Shown here one piece after another: positions 34,705 through 43,025 of a DNA stretch of 64,000 nucleotides. Made by a program: the position numbers and the translations under genes. The notes beneath the pieces are model-generated. The model made no database searches. It saw only the letters and a program-made list of their open reading frames with translations, and was not told the origin of the DNA. Position 1 is the first letter of the stretch. The number at the start of each line of letters is the position of its first letter. Origin of the DNA: Maribacter sp. MMG018 (lineage in GTDB: Bacteria > Bacteroidota > Bacteroidia > Flavobacteriales > Flavobacteriaceae); NCBI RefSeq assembly GCF_018100785.1, contig NZ_JAGJEC010000003.1, positions 177,401 to 241,400 of the forward strand. Reading direction: 5' to 3'.

Positions 34705-35703
34705 ATGAAATCGATCATTACAAAAAACCATTTTCCATATCTTTTAATGCTATGCATGGTGATATCCTCATGTGGAGAAGAAAAAAAAGAAAGCAAAAAC
34801 ACCCCTAGCGAAAACGAAAAACAACTCCATATCGTTTTTGTAACTGGGGATGAAGAATACAGGTCGGAAGAATCTATGCCCATGCTCGCCAGTTTGGCAA
34901 AAAGAGAGTTAAATGCCAAGGTTACCGTATGTTATGCCTTGGATAGTTTAGGTTTTATAGACCCAAACAGAACGGATCATATTTCCGATTTAAAAGCACT
35001 GGAATCTGCAGACCTCATGGTACTCTTTACCAGGTTTAGAAACCTGCCAAAAGAAGAACTAAAATATATTACAGACTACGTGGAATCGGGAAAACCTATT
35101 GTTGGTTTTAGAACGGCGACCCATGCCTTTATGTATAAAAACGATACCACCTTGGCAAAAACCTATAACAACAAATGGCCGACAAAAGTATTCGGCCAAC
35201 AATGGATAACGCATCACGGACATTTTGACGACGGCAAATTACCGGTAACAGAAATATCAGCAATAGACACCAATAACGTAATTTTAAGAGGTTTTTCTCC
35301 CTTCAAGGCATATTCTTGGCTATACCATGTAGATGGTGGCGACTGGAAATTATACGGAGATTCCACTCCTTTTCTTCAAGGCCGCTCATTAAAATCGCAA
35401 CATGAAATCGATGGAAAACTAGATAAATATCCTTTGACAAACCCGGTGGCATGGACGAAGAGCTACACTGGGCAAAGTGGCAAAAAAGCAAGGGTATTCT
35501 TTACGACCCTTGGGCATCCGTACGACTTTAAAATACCTCAAGTACGCACAATAGCACTGAACGGCATCTTTTGGGCCTTGGGAAAAGAAGACAACATTCC
35601 CGATAATGGTGTCAATATAACATTGGACACCCCCTATGAACCAAACAATTCGGGTTTTGGAAAATTATATAAATTGAGCCAAAAACCACGCCCCGTTCAT
35701 TAA
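34705..35703 (+). CDS. ThuA-domain (trehalose-utilisation-like) lipoprotein
   Basis: 332 residues with lipobox ISSCGE and a ThuA-like glutamine-amidotransferase fold: HIVFVTGDEEYRSEESMPMLA near 48, SADLMVLFTRFRNLPKEELKYI, GKPIVGFRTATHAF, FGQQWITHHG and RVFFTTLGHPYDF. ThuA proteins take part in 3-keto-disaccharide metabolism in rhizobia. Here it follows the PVC-type gene by 19 nt and completes the sugar group. Exact reaction unknown. Confidence 0.9.
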   Translation: MKSIITKNHFPYLLMLCMVISSCGEEKKESKNTPSENEKQLHIVFVTGDEEYRSEESMPMLASLAKRELNAKVTVCYALDSLGFIDPNRTDHISDLKALESADLMVLFTRFRNLPKEELKYITDYVESGKPIVGFRTATHAFMYKNDTTLAKTYNNKWPTKVFGQQWITHHGHFDDGKLPVTEISAIDTNNVILRGFSPFKAYSWLYHVDGGDWKLYGDSTPFLQGRSLKSQHEIDGKLDKYPLTNPVAWTKSYTGQSGKKARVFFTTLGHPYDFKIPQVRTIALNGIFWALGKEDNIPDNGVNITLDTPYEPNNSGFGKLYKLSQKPRPVH

Positions 35704-35752
35704 GGATTGCTAAAAGAATGCTAATCATATCATCCCCTGATTTAAAATATCC

Positions 35753-35760
35753 TATTTTTG
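35753..35760 (+). promoter_or_regulatory. -7 box upstream of the OstA-like gene
   Basis: TATTTTTG matches TAnnTTTG and lies 18 nt before the proposed TTG start at 35779. No TTG at -33 distance. Confidence 0.5.
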
Positions 35761-35778
35761 AAAAAAAAATAATAAATC

Positions 35779-37467
35779 TTGCATCGTACTGTTTTAGGAG
35801 CTATACTTCTTCTTTTTACTTCATCTGTTTTCAGTCAAGAGAAACCTGAAGAACCTAAACAAATAAACATTGTTTACGGGGCCAACTTTACCAAAAATGA
35901 AACCGAATATCCGGGAGCATCCATATTTAGTAAAGATGAGAGACAAGTCCAGTTTGAACATCAAGGTGCCGATCTATGGTGCGATGTTGCCATCTACTTC
36001 CAAAAAGAAAACAGGTTAGAGGCCATTGGCAATGTCTTATTAAAGCAAGGGGACTCTATAGAAATGACCGCCAAGAAAATTAATTATCAAGGCGATATCA
36101 AATTGGCCAAAGCTTGGGGAGACGTGGTACTTACAAACGCCGATATGACCCTTAAAACGGATACCTTGCGTTTTGACAGAATAAAACAAGAGGCCTATTA
36201 CCAAGACAACGGTACGGTCATAGATTCTGCCAACACCCTTACCAGTAAGATAGGAAGGTATTTCATGGAACTAAAAAAATATCAATTTTTGGATAGTGTA
36301 CACATCCAAAATCCTGAATACATATTGGACTCTGAACAGTTAGATTATTACACCACTTCAAAAAATGCCTACATGTACGGGCCATCTACCATTGTCGGGG
36401 ACACTTATAAAATATACTGCGAAAGAGGGTTTTACGATACAAAAATAGAAAGTGGTTACGGTATCAAAAACACGAAAATAAATTACAACAACCGTATTGT
36501 AGAAGGCGATAGTGTATATTTTAACAAAGCACGCGAATTTGCCTCTGCCACCAATAATATTACCGTTACCGACACTATTAACAATGGAATTATACGTGCA
36601 CATTATGCAGAAGTGCATAAAGCCAAAGATTCTGTGTTTGCAACAAAAAGAGCCGTTTCCATCTTGGTTCAAGAGCAAGAGCAAGATTCGCTTTACGTTC
36701 ATGGCGATACGCTAATGGTTACCGGCAAACCGGACGAGCGTATTACAAGAGCCTTTAGAAATGCCAAATTCTTCAAAAAAGACCTAAGCGGAAAATGCGA
36801 TTCCATTCATTCCGAAGAAAAAACGGGCATCACCCAATTGATAAAGAACCCGATTATTTGGAACGGTGCCAATCAGATGACTGGTGACAGTATTCACCTC
36901 ATCACCAATCTCAAAACAGAAAAATTAGATTCCTTAAAAGTATTGCAAAATGCCTTTATCATCTCGTTGGACAGTATTGGAAAAAAGGGGTATAACCAGG
37001 CCAAAGGCATAAATCTCTATGGTAAATTTATCGATAACGAACTAAAGATCATAGACCTTGTTCAAAACACCGAAGTTGTTTATTATATGTATAACGATGA
37101 TGATGAACTAATAGGAATAGACAAGACCGTTTGTAGCGCCATAAGAATTACCATGGAAAACAATGATGTGGAAGACCTTACATTTTTCATAAATCCCGAT
37201 GGAACCATCTACCCAGAAAAAGAATTACCTGAAAATAGCCGAATCTTAAAAGGATTTGTATGGCGGGGAGATGAACGTATCCTCACCAAAGACGATATTT
37301 TTGATGAGGACGACAACAATATAGTGCTTCCGGTGATACGTGGAATAAACAATCCAATAGATATCGATGCCGAAGAAGCCGAACGGAGCCAGAACGAAAA
37401 TGACCCTATAAACAATATTCCGAATAGTAAGGCCACGGATCCCCGGCCTAAAAAATCTTCGAACTAA
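35779..37467 (+). CDS. OstA/LptA-like envelope protein (TTG start)
   Basis: 562 residues with a signal peptide (HRTVLGAILLLFTSSVFSQ) and repeated OstA/LptA-type beta-jellyroll sequence (AIGNVLLKQGDSIEMTAKKI, AWGDVVLTNADMTLKTDTL, YMYGPSTIVGDTYKIYCERG). LptA-type proteins bridge LPS from inner to outer membrane. The C-terminal ~50 residues are acidic and Asn-rich, probably disordered. The only usable start in frame is TTG 35779: a stop lies two codons upstream (35773-35775) and the signal peptide begins directly at this TTG. Confidence 0.88.
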   Translation: MHRTVLGAILLLFTSSVFSQEKPEEPKQINIVYGANFTKNETEYPGASIFSKDERQVQFEHQGADLWCDVAIYFQKENRLEAIGNVLLKQGDSIEMTAKKINYQGDIKLAKAWGDVVLTNADMTLKTDTLRFDRIKQEAYYQDNGTVIDSANTLTSKIGRYFMELKKYQFLDSVHIQNPEYILDSEQLDYYTTSKNAYMYGPSTIVGDTYKIYCERGFYDTKIESGYGIKNTKINYNNRIVEGDSVYFNKAREFASATNNITVTDTINNGIIRAHYAEVHKAKDSVFATKRAVSILVQEQEQDSLYVHGDTLMVTGKPDERITRAFRNAKFFKKDLSGKCDSIHSEEKTGITQLIKNPIIWNGANQMTGDSIHLITNLKTEKLDSLKVLQNAFIISLDSIGKKGYNQAKGINLYGKFIDNELKIIDLVQNTEVVYYMYNDDDELIGIDKTVCSAIRITMENNDVEDLTFFINPDGTIYPEKELPENSRILKGFVWRGDERILTKDDIFDEDDNNIVLPVIRGINNPIDIDAEEAERSQNENDPINNIPNSKATDPRPKKSSN

Positions 37468-37481
37468 ATATCAATAATTTC

Positions 37482-38657
37482 GTGAAGGATGATTTCTTAA
37501 AATACCAGGCCCAAACTTCACTACACCCGTTGGGGATGGAAGTCTCACATGCCAAAGGCAGTTATATTTATGACACAGAAGGAAACGCCCACCTGGATTT
37601 TGTTGCAGGTGTTTCGGCCTGTAGCCTAGGTCATTGTCACCCAAAAGTGGTGAATGCCATAAAAGAACAGGTCGAAAAATATATGCATGTGATGGTCTAT
37701 GGGGAGTATGCCCAATCACCGGCCACCGAATATGTAAAACTTTTGGCCCACAACCTGCCCGAAGGGCTAGATGTAACCTATTTGGTAAACTCGGGCACCG
37801 AAGCCATGGAAGGCGCCATAAAATTGGCCAGGCGTTATACGGGCCGATCTAGAATCGTGGCAGCAAAAAACGCCTATCACGGTAACACTATGGGTAGCTT
37901 AAGCCTTATGGACTATGAAGAGCGAAAAGGAGCCTTTAGGCCTTTGATTCCCGATGTACACCATATCAACTTCAACTCTTTCGAAGACTTGGAAATGATC
38001 ACCGATAAAACTGCTTGCGTAGTGTTAGAAACCATACAAGGTGGTGCCGGATTTATACTACCGAAAAAAGAATATTTAAACAAGGTCAGTGAACGCTGCA
38101 AGCAGGTAGGCGCTTTGTTGATATTAGACGAGATCCAGCCCGGTTTCGGCAGAACAGGCAAATTATTCGCCTTTGAGCATTTTAACTGTATTCCAGATAT
38201 AATGGTCATTGGAAAAGGCATGGCCTCTGGAATGCCGGTCGGGGCATTTACCTCTAGCAAAAAGATAATGCGGACCCTTAGTGAGAATCCAAAAATGGGC
38301 CACATTACCACATTTGGTGGCAACCCGGTCATTGCCGCGGCAAGCTTGGCGACCCTGAACGTGTTGCTGCATTCCTCGATTATGGAAGAAACTATCGAGA
38401 AAGAAGCGCTCTTCAGAAAAAAACTTGTTCACCCTAAAATAAAAGAGATTCGCGGTAAGGGGCTCATGCTGGCACTCATATTGCAAACTCCGGAAATGGC
38501 CAATGAACTGATTCTGAAGGCAAAAGAGGAAAAGCTAATTTTATTCTGGCTTTTGTTCGAGCAAAAAGCAGTTAGAATATCGCCGCCATTAACCATTTCC
38601 GAAGAAGAAATAATGGCTGGTTGTGATATTATATTACGTCTTTTAGATAAGCCGTAG
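37482..38657 (+). CDS. Class III aminotransferase (acetylornithine/GABA type), GTG start
   Basis: 391 residues, PLP-dependent. Motifs: HLDFVAGVSACSLGHCHP near 27, NSGTEAMEGAIKLAR near 104, LILDEIQPGFGRTGKL near 206 and the PLP lysine in VIGKGMASGMPVGAF near 237. Substrate cannot be told; argD-, gabT- and lat-like enzymes share this pattern. GTG 37482 gives VKDDFLKYQAQTS, the conserved family N-terminus. 14 nt after the OstA-like gene, so probably co-transcribed. Confidence 0.9.
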   Translation: MKDDFLKYQAQTSLHPLGMEVSHAKGSYIYDTEGNAHLDFVAGVSACSLGHCHPKVVNAIKEQVEKYMHVMVYGEYAQSPATEYVKLLAHNLPEGLDVTYLVNSGTEAMEGAIKLARRYTGRSRIVAAKNAYHGNTMGSLSLMDYEERKGAFRPLIPDVHHINFNSFEDLEMITDKTACVVLETIQGGAGFILPKKEYLNKVSERCKQVGALLILDEIQPGFGRTGKLFAFEHFNCIPDIMVIGKGMASGMPVGAFTSSKKIMRTLSENPKMGHITTFGGNPVIAAASLATLNVLLHSSIMEETIEKEALFRKKLVHPKIKEIRGKGLMLALILQTPEMANELILKAKEEKLILFWLLFEQKAVRISPPLTISEEEIMAGCDIILRLLDKP

Positions 38658-38676
38658 CAATATTTTGTTAACTAAT

Positions 38677-38709
38677 TTGTTAATAATATAGCGTCAAAGT
38701 CTACCTTTG
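38677..38709 (+). promoter_or_regulatory. Promoter of the TPR-DUF368 group
   Basis: TTG (38677-38679), 22 nt spacer, TACCTTTG (38702-38709): full consensus match, with about 47 nt of leader before ATG 38761. Confidence 0.6.
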
Positions 38710-38760
38710 ACCCCATACAAAAGATTACTTTTAAATCCATAGTTTAAACAGAATGTTCCT

Positions 38761-40164
38761 ATGGCGTTAGAATCTAACGAAAGACCTGACAAGCCAATTA
38801 CCAAATTTGAATCCATGCTCAAGACAGACGATGTCTATTTCTTTGATGCGGAGGATTTCGAGGATATTATTCACCATTATTTAAATAACGGTAAAATCTC
38901 CTTGGCAAAAAAAGGTATAAAAATTGGACTTCAACAACACCCTGCTTCCATTGAATTAAAATTGCTGCAGGTAGAGGTAATGGTTTTTGAAAATAACCTT
39001 GAAAGTGCCGAGGAATTATTGGACGAATTGCAGTTGTTGGATGCGCACAATGAAGAAATATACATTCAGCGCGCAAATATCTACTCTAAGAAAGACAACC
39101 ATGAGGCCGCTGTGGCACTTCTTCAAAAAGCATTGGATATATCTACCAATTCTTTTGATATCTTTTCGCTGCTAGGTATGGAATATCTTTTTATGGACGA
39201 TTTTAAATCGGCCAAAAAAAGTTTTATGCGGTGTGTAGAGTTCGACAATCAAGATTATTCCTCATTATATAATGTTATTTACTGTTTTGAATTTTTAGAG
39301 GATTATGATGGGGCCATAGCCTACCTAAACGAATACTTGGAGAAAAACCCCTACTGCCAAGTTGCTTGGCACCAGCTGGGCAAACAGTACTATGAAAAAG
39401 AAATGTTTCAAGAAGCATTGACAGCTTTTGATTTTGCGGTTATTTCCGACGATACCTTTATCGGCGCTTATTTTGAAAAAGGAAAAGTGTTGGAAAAATT
39501 AGGTAGATATGAAGAAGCTATAGAAAATTATGAAACGACCATAACCATTGAGGACCCCACCTCACACGCCTTTTTAAGAATCGGCAAATGCTATGAGAAG
39601 TTAAAAAACAAAGAAATGGCCAAGTACTATTTCTATCAGACGGTACATGAAGACCCTTTGCTAGATAAAGGTTGGCTGGCCATTACAAATTTTTATTACA
39701 ACGATAAAAATTATTCGAAAGCACTGTACTATATAAACAAAGCACTGAATATCGATGGTGAGAATCCTTTGTATTGGAAAAAATGCGCCAATATAAATTT
39801 TGCCCTAAAAAATTATGACCAAGCAGACTTCGCCTTTAAACAAGTAGTGGACCTAGGAAACTATGAATTGGACACTTGGCTAAAGTGGGCAGATGTGGCA
39901 CATATCAATGGAGACACCTATGCTGCGGTACAGATACTTTCACAGGGAAAAGAATTTTACCCCAATAACTTAAAGATTATCTATAAGACCGTAGGTTTTT
40001 ACCTTATTTTACAGGATTTTATAAATGCCAGAATCAGTTTAATGGACGCCCTTAAACTTGATAAAAAGCAAAAACAAATACATTTTTTCTTCAATCAATT
40101 TCCCGAATTCAGTAATTCCGATTGGATTAATACTATTTTAGCGAGCTATAAAAAAGCTTCTTGA
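38761..40164 (+). CDS. Tetratricopeptide repeat protein, cytoplasmic
   Basis: 467 residues built almost entirely of TPR units, about ten to twelve (examples: AAVALLQKALDISTNSFDIF, YYEKEMFQEALTAFDFAV, KVLEKLGRYEEAIENYE). No signal peptide or membrane helix. TPR scaffolds bind other proteins; the partner cannot be named. It precedes two DUF368 transporter genes by 17 nt and may serve the envelope with them, which is inference from position only. Confidence 0.85.
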   Translation: MALESNERPDKPITKFESMLKTDDVYFFDAEDFEDIIHHYLNNGKISLAKKGIKIGLQQHPASIELKLLQVEVMVFENNLESAEELLDELQLLDAHNEEIYIQRANIYSKKDNHEAAVALLQKALDISTNSFDIFSLLGMEYLFMDDFKSAKKSFMRCVEFDNQDYSSLYNVIYCFEFLEDYDGAIAYLNEYLEKNPYCQVAWHQLGKQYYEKEMFQEALTAFDFAVISDDTFIGAYFEKGKVLEKLGRYEEAIENYETTITIEDPTSHAFLRIGKCYEKLKNKEMAKYYFYQTVHEDPLLDKGWLAITNFYYNDKNYSKALYYINKALNIDGENPLYWKKCANINFALKNYDQADFAFKQVVDLGNYELDTWLKWADVAHINGDTYAAVQILSQGKEFYPNNLKIIYKTVGFYLILQDFINARISLMDALKLDKKQKQIHFFFNQFPEFSNSDWINTILASYKKAS

Positions 40165-40181
40165 CGTTTTACTCCTAAACT

Positions 40182-41096
40182 ATGGGAAATAGAAATTTAT
40201 TAGACTATATATTTATTATCCTGAAAGGTATGGCCATGGGTGCGGCAGATGTTGTACCTGGGGTATCCGGTGGCACCATTGCCTTTATTTCAGGCATATA
40301 CGAAGAACTGATATCCTCTATAAACAGCATAAACCTAGGCTTATTAAAGACTTGGAAAGCCGATGGCTTTAAAACGGTTTGGGGCAAGGTAAACGGCAAT
40401 TTCTTGCTAGCCCTTTTCACGGGAATATTCATCAGCCTTTTTTCGTTGGCCACCCTCGTAAGTTGGTTACTAGAAAACGAACCCATTTTACTTTGGTCGT
40501 TCTTTTTCGGTTTGGTCGCCGCAAGCGTATTTTTTGTAGGCAAAGAAATTCAAAAGTGGCATGTAGGAACCATTACGGCCCTTGTATCGGGAGCGCTGAT
40601 CGCTTTTTTTATTACTACTTTACCGCCGAGCGAAAATATCGACGGTCTACCCTTTTTGTTCTTGTCGGGGGCGTTGGCCGTTTGCGCCATGATCTTACCG
40701 GGTATCTCTGGAGCCTTTATCTTGGTTTTACTAGGTTCTTACAAAACAATATTGGATGCCGTTCATGAAAGGGATATTAAAATAGTTATTACCGTCGGTG
40801 TAGGAGCCGTTTTTGGCCTTCTCAGTTTTGCCAAACTTTTAAAATGGATGTTCACTAATTACAAGAATATTACATTGGCCCTTCTAACTGGTTTCATCGT
40901 AGGTTCTTTAAACAAAATATGGCCCTGGAAGAGAGTTTTAGAAACAAAGGTCTACGGTGAAAAAACAGTAATTATAGATACCAACACCTCTCCACTGAGC
41001 TATGAGGGCGATCCTCAAATATTCTATGCCATCCTTGCTGCGCTCATAGGTTTTTCCCTTATTTTTATATTGGAAAAAACTGCTTCAAAAAAGTAA
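40182..41096 (+). CDS. DUF368 membrane protein, first of tandem pair (undecaprenyl phosphate translocase family)
   Basis: 304 residues with about eight to nine transmembrane helices. Family signatures: GMAMGAADVVPGVSGGTIAFISGIYEELI at 15-43, split here as MGAADVVPGVSGG then IYEEL, and the second repeat LPGISGAFILVLLGSYK. DUF368 (PopT) proteins of Vibrio and Staphylococcus were shown to recycle undecaprenyl phosphate across the inner membrane. The copy here should have the same role by homology. A periplasmic or cytoplasmic loop near residues 245-275 contains KIWPWKRV. Confidence 0.9.
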   Translation: MGNRNLLDYIFIILKGMAMGAADVVPGVSGGTIAFISGIYEELISSINSINLGLLKTWKADGFKTVWGKVNGNFLLALFTGIFISLFSLATLVSWLLENEPILLWSFFFGLVAASVFFVGKEIQKWHVGTITALVSGALIAFFITTLPPSENIDGLPFLFLSGALAVCAMILPGISGAFILVLLGSYKTILDAVHERDIKIVITVGVGAVFGLLSFAKLLKWMFTNYKNITLALLTGFIVGSLNKIWPWKRVLETKVYGEKTVIIDTNTSPLSYEGDPQIFYAILAALIGFSLIFILEKTASKK

Positions 41097-41108
41097 GAGA
41101 GCTCCCCA

Positions 41109-42128
41109 ATGAACGAATCACGAACCTTACAGGATAAACTATTCCTAATCATCAAAGGACTTTGTATGGGTGCCGCCAATAAAGTTCCCGGTGTTTCTGG
41201 CGGTATCGTCGCTTTTGTAGCCGGATTTTATGAAGAGTTTATTTATTCGCTTCAAAAAATCAACGGAAAGGCCTTAAAATTATTGGTCAACGGTAGATTT
41301 AAAAGCTTCTATAGATACATCAACGGCTCGTTTCTCACCTTATTGATCTTTGGTATGCTGGTAAGTTATTTCAGCATTTCAAAAGTTTTGGACTACTTTC
41401 TTGAAAAAAAGGAACTATTTGTATGGGCAGCTTTTTTTGGAATGATCCTAGGGTCTATCTATTATATCGGAAAAGATTTTGGGCATTGGACAAAAAGGAC
41501 AATACCTGCCGCCCTAATTGGCCTGGCCGTAGGCATATCCATCAGTTTTTTAAATCCTGCCAAAGAAAACGACAATCTCCTGTTTATTTTCTTCTGTGGC
41601 ATCATCAGTGTATCAGGTATGACATTACCAGGGCTCTCGGGATCTTTTATCCTTATTTTATTGGGAAATTACGTCTTGTTATTAGTAGACTCGGTAAACG
41701 CACTTTACGATACGTTTTCAGAAATTTTAATAGGAGACTTTAGTTTCACCTCTAATACAGAACGTCTAAGAACCTTAAAAATACTGGCAGTTTTCACATT
41801 AGGGTCCGCCACGGGCCTAGTTACCTTGTCACATATTCTAAGTTATGTACTCAAACATTACAAGCATATTACCACTGCGGTAATTTTAGGTTTTATAACA
41901 GGGTCTTTAGGGGTTGTATGGCCGTGGAAAAAGGCCGTCTTTAAAAAGGACATCAACGGCGATATTCTTTTTGACTCGAACGGAAAAGAAATAATAACGA
42001 ACTACGAACGATATCTTCCGCACCTAGATATTTCCGAAACGTGGTGGGCGTTCTTTTTTATTATTTTTGGTGTCAGCATATTATTACTTTTAGATTGGTA
42101 TGGAAAAAACAGAAAAAGAACCACATAA
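41109..42128 (+). CDS. DUF368 membrane protein, second of tandem pair
   Basis: 339 residues, paralogous to the preceding gene. The same signatures recur: GLCMGAANKVPGVSGG near 16, FYEEFIYSL, LPGLSGSFILILLGNYV in the second half and VVWPWKKAV near the C-terminus. It has a longer C-terminal loop (GDILFDSNGKEIITNYERY) than its twin. Starts 12 nt after the first copy and overlaps aroE by 29 nt. Two copies could be specialised for different polyprenyl phosphates or for pH or cation conditions; that is speculation. Confidence 0.9.
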   Translation: MNESRTLQDKLFLIIKGLCMGAANKVPGVSGGIVAFVAGFYEEFIYSLQKINGKALKLLVNGRFKSFYRYINGSFLTLLIFGMLVSYFSISKVLDYFLEKKELFVWAAFFGMILGSIYYIGKDFGHWTKRTIPAALIGLAVGISISFLNPAKENDNLLFIFFCGIISVSGMTLPGLSGSFILILLGNYVLLLVDSVNALYDTFSEILIGDFSFTSNTERLRTLKILAVFTLGSATGLVTLSHILSYVLKHYKHITTAVILGFITGSLGVVWPWKKAVFKKDINGDILFDSNGKEIITNYERYLPHLDISETWWAFFFIIFGVSILLLLDWYGKNRKRTT

Positions 42129-42852
42129 GTTCGGATTGGTAGGCAAAAATATTTCCTACTCTTTTTCCAGAGGTTATTTCGCTAAAAAATTCGAGGATTT
42201 AGGTCTAGACGACTATAGCTATGTAAATTTTGACCTAGAAAACATCTCCGAACTAAATGACCTAATAGCCCAAACAGAAAACCTAAAAGGTTTAAACGTT
42301 ACCATACCGTACAAAGAGGAGATTATTCCCTTTTTAGAAAATTTAGATGATGCCGCTGCCGAAATAGGTGCCGTCAATACGGTCAAGTTCAACAAAGGTT
42401 TCATGACGGGCTACAACACCGATGCCTACGGGTTTCAAAGATCATTGGAGCCTTACCTTAAAGCACATCATAAAAAAGCCTTGATATTAGGTACGGGCGG
42501 AGCGTCAAAAGCCATTGCATATGTCTTAAAAAACTTGGGAATTTCCTTCAAATTCGTTTCTAGGTCAAAAAGGGAGGACGGTTACACCTATCCCGAATTG
42601 ACAAAAGACATTATCGAAGACCGTCTGCTCATAATAAATTGCACTCCCTTGGGAACCTACCCCGATGTAAACAACAAGCCCAACATACCATATGACCACA
42701 TAAACAAAAAACATCTTTTGTTCGATTTAATATATAACCCAGAAACAAGTGCTTTTCTACAAAATGGACAAGCAAGGGGAGCTACCATATTAAACGGATT
42801 AAAAATGTTGGAGTTTCAAGCAGAAAAAGCATGGGAAATATGGAATAGATAG
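42100..42852 (+). CDS. aroE: Shikimate dehydrogenase
   Basis: Reduces 3-dehydroshikimate with NADPH in the aromatic pathway. 250 residues, at the short end of the family. Motifs: NISYSFSRGYF (the S-x-S shikimate site), LNVTIPYKEEI (catalytic Lys), GAVNTVKF, NTDAYGF, the Rossmann GTGGASKAIAY, and INCTPLGTYPD. Only one Met precedes the fold, so the start at 42100 overlapping the DUF368 gene by 29 nt must be real. Confidence 0.95.
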   Translation: MEKTEKEPHKFGLVGKNISYSFSRGYFAKKFEDLGLDDYSYVNFDLENISELNDLIAQTENLKGLNVTIPYKEEIIPFLENLDDAAAEIGAVNTVKFNKGFMTGYNTDAYGFQRSLEPYLKAHHKKALILGTGGASKAIAYVLKNLGISFKFVSRSKREDGYTYPELTKDIIEDRLLIINCTPLGTYPDVNNKPNIPYDHINKKHLLFDLIYNPETSAFLQNGQARGATILNGLKMLEFQAEKAWEIWNR

Positions 42853-42947
42853 TCAAAATAAAGCTACCTAAAAGCTCTACAAACAAATCAATTCCCATTT
42901 TAACAAAATACGGGGAATAAAATATTTCACAAGAACATTGACCTATT

Positions 42948-42979
42948 GCACAAATCAAAAAGAACAGTTATATTCTTTG
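42948..42979 (+). promoter_or_regulatory. Probable promoter of the DUF349 gene
   Basis: TTG (42948-42950), 20 nt, TATTCTTTG (42971-42979), a one-base-longer version of the -7 motif. About 45 nt of leader before ATG 43026. Confidence 0.4.
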
Positions 42980-43025
42980 CAATTCTTATCGTTGTTACTA
43001 TATTGTAAACACCTAATATTGGAAA

